Source: Echinicola marina
GTDB taxonomy: Bacteria > Bacteroidota > Bacteroidia > Cytophagales > Cyclobacteriaceae
Assembly (NCBI RefSeq): GCF_020463795.1
Contig: NZ_CP080025.1
Span: 809,001-873,000, forward strand
Direction: 5' to 3'
DNA length: 64,000 nt
Within the stretch, counting starts at the first letter, position 1. Each line of letters starts with the position of its first letter. Positions 27,727 to 36,149 of this stretch are shown in pieces. The notes beneath the pieces were generated by a model. The model ran no database searches and was not told the DNA's origin. It worked only from the letters and a program-made list of their open reading frames with translations. Position numbers and translations under genes: made by a program.

Positions 27727-29790
27727 ATGTTTAAACTCCCCAATATAAATATCGGAAAGATCACTCTCCTCGTGACCATACTCACTTGGTTAGGGATGCT
27801 TTTTGTGGACCTTTTAAGGCTTTTCGGAACCATTAACCAAATGAATCTGGGCATTGCCCCTGAAATCACTTGGTCTTTGGAAATCATGTTTTTCATCTTG
27901 ATATATATTTTCATCAGCCGGTCCTTGGCCCAAAATGAAAACAACAATTTCATTCAATTGATTTGGAGGGGGGCCTCCACCGGCTTAATGGCCTTGGGCA
28001 CAGGTTTATTGATCCAACTTTTCTATTATTCCCTAAATAACACCAGGCTGTCAAGAGACCCTTTATTGGCCAATTTCTTCTATCATGTCAATTTTGGCAT
28101 GACCACCATATTTCTGATTTCTTGTACTTTATTATGGAAACACCTCATTTTATACCAGAAAAACAAAAATGTGGTCCAACAGTGGCAAATATATGAAGTC
28201 ATGCTCACAGTCAGCATGTTTTTCATTTATTTTAACCAAAACAGCTTTGACTTCACTTTTCTTTTTGGTTTGCTCTTCTTATTGATATTCAGTATCATCA
28301 TTTCGGTAAACCTAAAATGGATCCCCTACCTAACTTTTAAGGACAAGTGGAAATCCATTTTGTTCTTTGCCATCATTATCATCAGCTGTCTTGGCTTATT
28401 TCTCCAAATGCTTTCTTATAGTGAGAAAGGATTTATTTTGGTCAACCTGACCGACAACCTTTTCTTGCTAGGACTGTTTGGATTTGTATTTATTTACGCG
28501 CTATTCAGCTTCTTGGTAACACTCTTTAACCTTCCTACATCTTCGGTTTTTGAACAAAAACTCACTGAGGCCATCAACTTCCAAAAGCTCAGCCAATCCA
28601 TTCAACCTGGGCAAAGTGAAAGCCAGGTACTGGATATCTTGATGGACAGCTGTATGAGTGCAGCCTATGTGGATGCTGCTTGGTTGGAAGTAAAGGATGA
28701 AAACAATCATTTCCAAACGCTACACCAAAGGTTCATTACCAATAAAGACCGGAAGGATATCAAAGAAATGCTTGAAAAGAACAAGCCTTTTTCTGATTAT
28801 CTAAAGGACAATCAACAGATCGATCTGGAACATATCCATGGCCCTTTGGACCATGAGATATTCAATTCAGTCCTTATCATCCCCATCCGTGCCAATAAGG
28901 AACTATTAGGCAATATTTTTCTGTTGAAAGAGGTCAAAAATGGCTTCAACAAAGAAATGTTGAATATCATTTCAACATTTGTCGGCCAGGCCAGCATTTC
29001 CGTGGAAAACCACAGATTGCTGAACGAAGCTATCAGGAACGAACGGTACAAAGAAGAACTTAAAATTGCCCAGAGGGTACAGCGCAGCCTTCTCCCATCT
29101 GAGCTTCACCATAATGAAAGTTTCAATATCGTGGGTTTTTCAGAGGCTGCTGACGAAGTCGGAGGAGATTATTACGAAACTTATCAGTTCAACCAGCATC
29201 GCTTTGCACTGATTATTGGAGATGTTTCAGGAAAGGGAACTTCCGCTGCCTTTAACATGGCCCAAATGAAAGGCATCTTTCATAGCCTAGCCCAACTAGA
29301 CCTTAGTCCTAAAGAATTTCTGACACGCGCCAATAGTGCCCTGAGTAAATGCCTTGCCAAGAACCATTTTATCACCACTACCTACTATATATTGGACACT
29401 GACAAGCATGAAATCACCTTTTCCAGGGCTGGTCACTGTCCTACATTATATTATAAGTCTGAACAAGGAAAATCTACCTACCTAAAAGTAGAAGGCCTTG
29501 GACTGGGAATCGTAAGGAGTGAAAAATTTGGAAAATATCTGAAAGAAAAAACCATCAACTATCAAAAAGGTGATGTATTGGTCATGTATACCGATGGCAT
29601 TATTGAGGCAAAAAACCAAGACGGGGAAGAATTTGGTTATGATAGATTAAGGCAAATACTGGACATTTCCCATAAAAAGACGCCCAATGAGATAAAAGAA
29701 AAAATCATCGATGAGGTGTATAGTTTCGTTGGAGCATCATGCCTAACTGACGACGATTACTCCTTATTGGTAGTTAAATTTGACAAGTAA
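27727..29790 (+). CDS. membrane PP2C-type (SpoIIE/RsbU) serine phosphatase with GAF domain
   Basis: 687 residues. About eight membrane helices (residues 8-265), a GAF-like sensor domain (about 285-435), a short coiled linker, then a PPM/SpoIIE phosphatase (about 455-687). Metal-binding motifs are intact: SEAADEVGGDYYET, IIGDVSGKGTSAA, FSRAGHCPTLYY, YTDGIIEAKN and DDDYSLLVVK. It is predicted to dephosphorylate the STAS protein encoded 31 bp downstream, as RsbU does for RsbV. The signal sensed is unknown. Confidence 0.92.
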   Translation: MFKLPNINIGKITLLVTILTWLGMLFVDLLRLFGTINQMNLGIAPEITWSLEIMFFILIYIFISRSLAQNENNNFIQLIWRGASTGLMALGTGLLIQLFYYSLNNTRLSRDPLLANFFYHVNFGMTTIFLISCTLLWKHLILYQKNKNVVQQWQIYEVMLTVSMFFIYFNQNSFDFTFLFGLLFLLIFSIIISVNLKWIPYLTFKDKWKSILFFAIIIISCLGLFLQMLSYSEKGFILVNLTDNLFLLGLFGFVFIYALFSFLVTLFNLPTSSVFEQKLTEAINFQKLSQSIQPGQSESQVLDILMDSCMSAAYVDAAWLEVKDENNHFQTLHQRFITNKDRKDIKEMLEKNKPFSDYLKDNQQIDLEHIHGPLDHEIFNSVLIIPIRANKELLGNIFLLKEVKNGFNKEMLNIISTFVGQASISVENHRLLNEAIRNERYKEELKIAQRVQRSLLPSELHHNESFNIVGFSEAADEVGGDYYETYQFNQHRFALIIGDVSGKGTSAAFNMAQMKGIFHSLAQLDLSPKEFLTRANSALSKCLAKNHFITTTYYILDTDKHEITFSRAGHCPTLYYKSEQGKSTYLKVEGLGLGIVRSEKFGKYLKEKTINYQKGDVLVMYTDGIIEAKNQDGEEFGYDRLRQILDISHKKTPNEIKEKIIDEVYSFVGASCLTDDDYSLLVVKFDK

Positions 29791-29821
29791 ACATTAGATA
29801 AATCTAAGCGTATAATCACAT

Positions 29822-30166
29822 ATGTTAGAAATCAACAAACAAACCGAAAAAGATCAGACAATCTTAATATTAAGGGGGCAGGTCGATGCGAGTAACTCGG
29901 TTGAGCTTGATGAAGCAATTGGTGAATTACTAAATAAGAACCATAAAAAGATCTTAGTAGATGGAAGCAGACTAGAATACATTTCGTCAGCCGGACTTGG
30001 TGTTTTCATGTCCTATTTGGAGGATTTTGAAGAACAAGGAGTCCAATTTCTAATTTATGGTCTTTCCGAGAAAGTGATCAATGTATTCCATATTCTTGGC
30101 TTGGACCAGCTCATTACCATTAAGGCAAACAAAGAAGAGGCATTGCAGACTATCCATGAAGCATGA
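29822..30166 (+). CDS. STAS-domain anti-sigma-factor antagonist (RsbV/SpoIIAA-like)
   Basis: 114 residues, a single STAS domain. The phosphorylation site motif is intact at S55-S56 in EYISSAGLGVF, with S56 at the usual phosphoserine position. When dephosphorylated it would bind the kinase encoded next. The stop codon overlaps the start of that gene by 11 bp, which implies coupled, near-stoichiometric synthesis. Confidence 0.93.
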   Translation: MLEINKQTEKDQTILILRGQVDASNSVELDEAIGELLNKNHKKILVDGSRLEYISSAGLGVFMSYLEDFEEQGVQFLIYGLSEKVINVFHILGLDQLITIKANKEEALQTIHEA

Positions 30167-30572
30167 GCTAACCCTATACTGCGAAAAGAACAAATTAGCC
30201 GAGCTGAGGACTTTTCTTGATAAGGAGCTTAGCACTTCCGGTTTAACTGATGTGGTCAAAAACGAATTGATTTTGGCAGTGGAAGAGGTCTGTGCCAATC
30301 GCATCATCCATTCCCATGGCTGCAACCCCTCCAATCATCTCCGTATCAAAGTAAAGAAACTTCATCAACGTATAATTTTTGAAATCATTGACTCAGGAGA
30401 GGCTTTTGACATGTTGACCTATGAAGAACCCCGCCTAAAAGATGTCATAAAGGACAAAAGAAAAGGTGGACTTGGCATCAAATTGGTAAAGACGATCATG
30501 GATACCATAGAAATTGAAAGCAAAAACTCCCATAATATCTGCCGCCTGATCAAACAATTGAATTCCAAATAA
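30156..30572 (+). CDS. HATPase_c anti-sigma/serine kinase (RsbW/SpoIIAB-like)
   Basis: 138 residues from ATG 30156; the longer reading from 30081 lies inside the STAS gene and is discarded. The GHKL ATP-binding motifs are present: N box LAVEEVCANRIIH, G1 box EIIDSGEAFD, and G2 box GGLGIKLVKTIMD. It is predicted to phosphorylate the STAS partner and to sequester a target when the partner is phosphorylated. No sigma factor is encoded next to it, so the target is distant or not a sigma factor. Confidence 0.9.
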   Translation: MKHELTLYCEKNKLAELRTFLDKELSTSGLTDVVKNELILAVEEVCANRIIHSHGCNPSNHLRIKVKKLHQRIIFEIIDSGEAFDMLTYEEPRLKDVIKDKRKGGLGIKLVKTIMDTIEIESKNSHNICRLIKQLNSK

Positions 30573-30652
30573 TTGTTAATTATTGCTACTTATCAAGGAG
30601 GAAACCACACATTCTTCATTAAAATTTGTAACATTGCACTATTGTTTTTGGC

Positions 30653-32683
30653 ATGCAAACGACGATGAAATATACATATCTGTGCCTTTTCGCATTGGGC
30701 ACTATCATAGCTTGTACTCCTTCTGGCCAATTGAGTCAAAATACTCCGAGCAGTGAAGAAAGCCCATACTTACTTAAAGTAGGTAATGAGCCGATTCAGT
30801 CTGCCGAATTTTTATACATGCTATCAAAAAACCGCGACTTCGAATCACCGGAGGACAAACTTAGTCCGGAAGAATTTGAGGAAAACCTGGAATTATTCAT
30901 TAATTATAAATTAAAGGTCAAAGAAGCTGAAGCTTTGGGCCTGCATGAATCAGAAGAATTCAAGAGAGAGTTCAATGCTTTCAAAGAAGACCTAAAAAAA
31001 CCATACCTACTTGAAAACAGCCTTCAGGAGGGAGAGCTTAGAAAAGCTTATGCCCGAATGCAAGAAGTAGTACATGCCAAACATATCCTTTTGAGGTTTC
31101 CCCGCAATGCCAGCAAAGAAGATTCTATAGCCGTGTTCCGTATGGCCCAAAAGATCAAAGAAAAAGCAGAAACCGGAGAAAATTTTGAAGAGCTGGCGAT
31201 AGCGTATTCCCAAGATCCATCCGTAAGCACTAATAAAGGAGACTTGGGCTATTTCACTTCATTACAAATGGTCTATGCCTTTGAGGACGCCGTATATAAC
31301 CTGCAAGAAGGCACCATATCAGATCCTGTACTGACCAATTTCGGCTATCATATCATCAAACTGGTAGACAGAAAGCCCAACCCCGGCCAAATAAAGGTCG
31401 CCCATATCTTAGTGAGAACTGATGCTGAGGACCCACTGTCTGCGGACAGATCTAGAAGAAAAATTGCAGATATCTATACCGAACTCCAAAAAGAAGGGAG
31501 TACTTGGGCAGAAGTCTGCCAAGCTTATTCCGAGGACAAGGATACTAAAAATAAGGAAGGAGAGCTACCTTGGTTCGGTATTGGTTCATTTATAAAGGAT
31601 TTTGAGCAAGCTGCATTTTCCTTAAATGAAATCGGAGAAATCTCCAGACCGATCAGCACGGCCTATGGCTATCATATCATAAAGCTGATCGATACCAAGC
31701 CCATTCCTTCCTATGAGGAGATGGAAGAAAGCTTAAAATCAAAAATCCTTAGAGACAGCAGATCAACACTGATCAAATCCCAAGCCCAAGCCATACAAAA
31801 ATCCAAATACCATTACCAAGAAAACACAGAGAACATCAGTAAAACCAAGACCTTATTAAGTGATCAGGTTTATGAGATCAATACCATCAAAAGTTTACTT
31901 GAAGACAAAGGAATGATGGACAGCACATTGTTTATCATACAATCTGAACCTAGAAAAGTCAGTGACCTGATCAGCTTCATGGAAAGCAGTGGTGAAGTGG
32001 TCAATATTAAGCCCAGAAACTTCTTTCAACCTTGGTTAAACAAGTATATAGAAACTTCCCTAACATCTACTGAAGAAGATGACCTGATAGCCAATAATGA
32101 AGAATACAGGTTACTGATCAAAGAATATAGGGATGGCATTCTGCTCTTTGACCTGATGAACCAAATGGTATGGCAAAAAGCATTGCTTGATACTATTGGT
32201 CAAGAAGCTTATTTTAAAAAACATCAGGAAGAATATAGATGGGCCAAACGCGCTGATGCATTGATACTAAGGCTCAACCAAAGTGAATTGATCAGTCCTG
32301 CCGAAAAGTTGCTAAAAAGCAAACCTTATAGTGAGGACTTGAATGAATACATTACAGCCAGATTCATAGATGCATCTCCTATATCCTATAAGCTACAGCA
32401 AGGAACTTTCGAATATGAGCATCACCCCGTACTGAAGGATGTAAACATTCAGGACAAAAACCTACAAAAGCTGAAATATGAAGGCAAAACACACTTGGTA
32501 ATCATAGGAAAAACCTACCCTGAAATGCCCAAAACCTTCAATGAAACCAAAGGAAAGGTCATACAGGACTATCAAGAATCACTGAACACTGATTTAATTA
32601 GTTTATTAAGAAATAACTATATCATCCAGATAAATGAGGATGAGAAAAAGAAAATTGCAAATATCGTCGTTGCACATAATTAA
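30653..32683 (+). CDS. lipoprotein peptidyl-prolyl isomerase with tandem parvulin domains
   Basis: 676 residues. Lipobox at ALGTIIAC (C21; an alternative ATG at 30665 gives a shorter signal). SurA-N-like helices (about 45-120), then two PpiC domains (about 135-235 and 245-345: VVHAKHILLRFPR ... VSTNKGDLGYF; IKVAHILVRTD ... WFGIGSFI). A roughly 320-residue C-terminal region without a recognised domain follows. Periplasmic chaperone for outer-membrane proteins. It overlaps the next gene by 50 bp. Confidence 0.85.
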   Translation: MQTTMKYTYLCLFALGTIIACTPSGQLSQNTPSSEESPYLLKVGNEPIQSAEFLYMLSKNRDFESPEDKLSPEEFEENLELFINYKLKVKEAEALGLHESEEFKREFNAFKEDLKKPYLLENSLQEGELRKAYARMQEVVHAKHILLRFPRNASKEDSIAVFRMAQKIKEKAETGENFEELAIAYSQDPSVSTNKGDLGYFTSLQMVYAFEDAVYNLQEGTISDPVLTNFGYHIIKLVDRKPNPGQIKVAHILVRTDAEDPLSADRSRRKIADIYTELQKEGSTWAEVCQAYSEDKDTKNKEGELPWFGIGSFIKDFEQAAFSLNEIGEISRPISTAYGYHIIKLIDTKPIPSYEEMEESLKSKILRDSRSTLIKSQAQAIQKSKYHYQENTENISKTKTLLSDQVYEINTIKSLLEDKGMMDSTLFIIQSEPRKVSDLISFMESSGEVVNIKPRNFFQPWLNKYIETSLTSTEEDDLIANNEEYRLLIKEYRDGILLFDLMNQMVWQKALLDTIGQEAYFKKHQEEYRWAKRADALILRLNQSELISPAEKLLKSKPYSEDLNEYITARFIDASPISYKLQQGTFEYEHHPVLKDVNIQDKNLQKLKYEGKTHLVIIGKTYPEMPKTFNETKGKVIQDYQESLNTDLISLLRNNYIIQINEDEKKKIANIVVAHN

Positions 32684-33548
32684 CCGCTTTGTCATTTCCC
32701 TATTCTGTTTGCTTTTAGGCAGCTGCGATCTGTTTAAGATAAAAAACACAGAAGAGGAAGAAAAAGATAATCCGGTGGTGGCCGCTGTGGACAATAACTT
32801 TCTTCGGAAAGCGGACTTGGCCTTTATCACCAAGGAGACCTCCACTAAGGAAGACAGTAGCAGTCTCGCTACCAGATACGTACAATCGTGGGTAAAAAAA
32901 CAGCTCATGATCAAAGAAGCTGGCAAGAACATTACCTTGAGCCAAGCAGAACTTGACAAAAAATTATTGGATTATCGGTACGCCCTGATCGTTTACGAAT
33001 ACGAGAAACAATATATAGAAGAACACCTGAGCAAAGAGGTTACTGATGAGGAGATCCAGCAGTATTATGATGAAAACCAAGACAATTTTATCTTAAAAGA
33101 AATCATCGTCAGGACCAATTTCATCAAAATGGAAAAGAACCTCTCCCAGAATTCAAAAGTGGAAAAGCTCCTTAAACAGAATAAGCCTGAAGACAAAGAA
33201 ACCTTAAGGGAATTGGCCATAAAATCTGCCAGCAACTATTTCTTGGAAGATTCCACATGGATTAAATTTGAAGACATCATCCTCAACACACCTTTGAGCA
33301 ACCACAATAATAAAGTTCAATTGCTCAACAGGTCAAATAATTTGATCAAAGTAGAAGATGAGGAATTTAACTACTATTTTAACATTCTGGAATATAAACT
33401 TCAGGATCAAATCCCCCCTGTTGAATTTGTAAAAGATGAAATTTCCAGGATTATTGTCAATAAAAGGAAAGTAAACCTTGCGGAAACATTACAAAACAAC
33501 GTTTATAAACGAGCACAAGAAAACAATGAGTTTAAGATATATGAGTAA
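32634..33548 (+). CDS. periplasmic SurA-N-like lipoprotein without a parvulin domain
   Basis: 304 residues. Lipoprotein signal ending LLLGSC (C31). The first half matches the SurA/PrsA N-terminal helical chaperone pattern (VVAAVDNNFLRKADL, YVQSWVKKQLMIKEA), and the C-terminal helix ISRIIVNKRKVNLAETLQ resembles the SurA closing helix. No intact PpiC domain is visible between them, so a holdase-only chaperone is inferred. It overlaps the preceding gene by 50 bp and the next by 8 bp. Confidence 0.75.
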   Translation: MRMRKRKLQISSLHIINRFVISLFCLLLGSCDLFKIKNTEEEEKDNPVVAAVDNNFLRKADLAFITKETSTKEDSSSLATRYVQSWVKKQLMIKEAGKNITLSQAELDKKLLDYRYALIVYEYEKQYIEEHLSKEVTDEEIQQYYDENQDNFILKEIIVRTNFIKMEKNLSQNSKVEKLLKQNKPEDKETLRELAIKSASNYFLEDSTWIKFEDIILNTPLSNHNNKVQLLNRSNNLIKVEDEEFNYYFNILEYKLQDQIPPVEFVKDEISRIIVNKRKVNLAETLQNNVYKRAQENNEFKIYE

Positions 33549-34938
33549 GTTTACAAAAATGCTGGCTGCAGGCCTAATGACAGTGATTTCATTTCACTTA
33601 CAAGCCCAAGATGCGGACAGTACCAAAGCCAAGCCTTCCGGGCAGATCTTGGACAAAATCATCGCTAAAGTCGACAATAATATTATTCTTGAATCTGATC
33701 TTCAAAAAGCCTATCTCGAGGCTGTCTCCCAATCGCAGGAGGGCTTTGAAGCACCTTCCAGATGTGATATTTTTGAGTCATTACTGATCAACAAATTGAT
33801 GGTGGCCAAGGCAGCTATTGACTCCATTATTGTAACGGATGCCGAAGTAATTTTGGAGACAGATCAAAGGTTCAACATGGTGATGCAGCAATTTGGTGGA
33901 GACGAAGAAACACTTGTTAAAGCCTACGGAAAGACATCTGAGCAGCTAAAGTCTGAAATTCACGATATGATTAAAGAGCAAAAGATCATTGGAAAAATGA
34001 GGGCAAATATTGTGCAGGACCTACAGGTTTCACCTGCCGAGGTGAGAAAGTTCTATAACCAGATCCCAAGTGATTCCCTACCATTTTTCTCCGCTGAGGT
34101 ATCAGTGGGACAAATCGTCAAAAAACCTGAGCCAGGAAGAAAAGAAAAGGACAAAGTCATTCAGCAGCTAAAAGATATCAAACAAAAAATCATGGATGGT
34201 GAAGTAGACTTTGCCAGTATGGCTAGGAAGTACTCCGAAGACCCCGGATCGAAAGTCCAAGGAGGCGATTTAGGCTTCTTCGGAAGGGGGGAATTGGCTC
34301 CAGAATATGAGGCGATGGCACTGAGTCTTAGACAAGGCGAGATTGGGGAGCCAGTGGAATCACAGTTCGGTTTTCACCTGATTCAATTGCTAGAAAAAAG
34401 AAGTGATTCTTTTAATACCCGTCATATACTCATCAAGCCCAAACCTTCAGAAAAGGACATTGAAGCAGCAGAAAGGGAATTGGATAGTTTGAGAAATCTC
34501 ATCCAACTAGACACGATGAGCTTTGCTAAAGCAGCCAAGGAATTCTCTGACGACAGAAGCACCTCAGATAATGGCGGTTTCTTCTCAGACCCTAGCACAG
34601 GAGCCAACAGACTTACGCTAAGAACACTTGAAGACCCCATCCTCTATTTTACCATTGACACCATGAAAGTTGGCACCTTGAGCGAGCCATTACGCTATGA
34701 AGAACAAAACCAAAGAACCGGCGATGCGGAAAAAGCCGTAAGACTCCTTTATTTTAAAGAAAAATACCCCGCCCACAGGGCCAATTTAGAGGATGATTAT
34801 GAAAAGCTAAAAGCGGCCACCAAAAAACAGAAAGAAGCCGAGGCTCTGGAAAAATGGTTCAAAATTGCCAAAGAAGAAGTCTTTATAGACATTGATCCAG
34901 CCTATGACCGCTGCAATGCCCTTAAAGAAGAAGACTAA
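33541..34938 (+). CDS. surA: SurA-type periplasmic chaperone / peptidyl-prolyl isomerase
   Basis: 465 residues from the ATG at 33541, which overlaps the previous stop (ATGAGTAA). Signal peptide to about residue 20. SurA N domain (ILDKIIAKVDNNIILESDL ... LLINKLMVAKAAI), then two parvulin domains (about 165-270 and 275-390) with GGDLGFFGRGELAPEYEAMA and FNTRHILIKPKP. It escorts outer-membrane proteins to BamA, which is also in this window. Closed by a strong terminator. Confidence 0.92.
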   Translation: MSKFTKMLAAGLMTVISFHLQAQDADSTKAKPSGQILDKIIAKVDNNIILESDLQKAYLEAVSQSQEGFEAPSRCDIFESLLINKLMVAKAAIDSIIVTDAEVILETDQRFNMVMQQFGGDEETLVKAYGKTSEQLKSEIHDMIKEQKIIGKMRANIVQDLQVSPAEVRKFYNQIPSDSLPFFSAEVSVGQIVKKPEPGRKEKDKVIQQLKDIKQKIMDGEVDFASMARKYSEDPGSKVQGGDLGFFGRGELAPEYEAMALSLRQGEIGEPVESQFGFHLIQLLEKRSDSFNTRHILIKPKPSEKDIEAAERELDSLRNLIQLDTMSFAKAAKEFSDDRSTSDNGGFFSDPSTGANRLTLRTLEDPILYFTIDTMKVGTLSEPLRYEEQNQRTGDAEKAVRLLYFKEKYPAHRANLEDDYEKLKAATKKQKEAEALEKWFKIAKEEVFIDIDPAYDRCNALKEED

Positions 34939-34957
34939 CCAACTAATGCTGGTCAAT

Positions 34958-34994
34958 AAAAAAGGGAAGTTGATATGGTCAACTTCCCTTTTTT
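34958..34994. terminator. bidirectional terminator, surA / pheS
   Basis: 16-bp perfect stem 34958-34973 / 34979-34994 with a 5-nt loop. It is flanked by A-run and T-run, so it serves both convergent genes. Confidence 0.9.
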
Positions 34995-35022
34995 ATTGCT
35001 TTCAAAATGAACAAAAGACTTC

Positions 35023-36051
35023 CTATAACAAGGGTTTAAACTGTTTTAAGAACCTGATATCATTTTCTGTAAACAACCTTAGATCTTTGATCTGGTACTT
35101 CAACATCGCGATCCTCTCAATGCCCATCCCAAAGGCAAAGCCGGTATATTTTTCCGAATCAATTCCACAATTCTCCAAGACATTGGGGTCGACCATTCCC
35201 GAGCCACCGATTTCTACCCAGCCCGTACCTTTACATACATTACAGCCATCCCCTCCACACAGTAAACAAGAGATGTCAATTTCTGCGCTTGGCTCGGTAA
35301 ACGGAAAATAAGAAGGCCTAAACCTTACTTTGGTTTCTTTGCCAAACATTTCCTTGGCGAAGTGATAAAGTGTTTGTTTCAGGTCAGCAAAACCTACATT
35401 TTCATCCACATATAAACCTTCCACCTGATGAAAGATACAGTGTGCCCTAGCGGAAATGGCTTCATTCCTAAAAACCCTACCCGGGGACAAAGTCCTGATA
35501 GGTGGTTTTTCATTTTCCATCACCCTCACCTGCACAGATGAAGTATGCGTTCTCAAAGCAATATCCGGATTCTTTTCGATAAAGAAGGTATCCTGCATCT
35601 CCCTGGCTGGGTGGTTTTCAGGAAAATTAAGGGCAGTAAAATTGTGCCAGTCATCCTCAATCTCTGGACCCTCAGAAAGGTTAAAACCAATCCTTTCAAA
35701 TATCTCTATGATGCGTTGCTTGGTGGATGTCAAGGGATGAATCCCGCCCACAGGGATATTGGTAGCAGGCAAAGTAAGATCAATATCCGAGGCTTTGGAT
35801 GAACCACTATTTGAATTCACTTTATCGATAAGCTCCTTAAACTTATCTTCTGCAGCTACTTTCACCCCATTGACCAGTTGCCCATAAGCTTTCTTTTCCT
35901 CATTGGGAATGTCCTTCATTGCGGCAAAAAGCTCACCAACCACACTCTTTTTACTGATATAACGCATTCTGTATGCCTCCAGCTCCTCTGGATTTTTAGC
36001 ATCTGCTTGCGCAATTTCTATTTTTAATGCTTCGATTTTATCCTGATGCAT
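35023..36051 (-). CDS. pheS: phenylalanyl-tRNA synthetase alpha subunit
   Basis: 342 residues. N-terminal coiled coil (1-80) and class II catalytic core with motif 2 (GRVFRNEAISARAHCIFHQVEG) and motif 3 (GFAFGMGIERIAML). A CLLCGGDGCNVC stretch between motifs 2 and 3 resembles a zinc-knuckle-like insertion often seen in bacterial PheS. The beta subunit gene pheT is not adjacent, in contrast to the usual pheST operon. Confidence 0.97.
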   Translation of the reverse strand: MHQDKIEALKIEIAQADAKNPEELEAYRMRYISKKSVVGELFAAMKDIPNEEKKAYGQLVNGVKVAAEDKFKELIDKVNSNSGSSKASDIDLTLPATNIPVGGIHPLTSTKQRIIEIFERIGFNLSEGPEIEDDWHNFTALNFPENHPAREMQDTFFIEKNPDIALRTHTSSVQVRVMENEKPPIRTLSPGRVFRNEAISARAHCIFHQVEGLYVDENVGFADLKQTLYHFAKEMFGKETKVRFRPSYFPFTEPSAEIDISCLLCGGDGCNVCKGTGWVEIGGSGMVDPNVLENCGIDSEKYTGFAFGMGIERIAMLKYQIKDLRLFTENDIRFLKQFKPLL

Positions 36052-36149
36052 AAATACTTTCTGTTTTAGGAATGCAAATCTAAAATATTATCAATTAATG
36101 TGCACATAAATATCCGATTGCTTTTGTCTGAATGGGGTAAGTATCCAAA

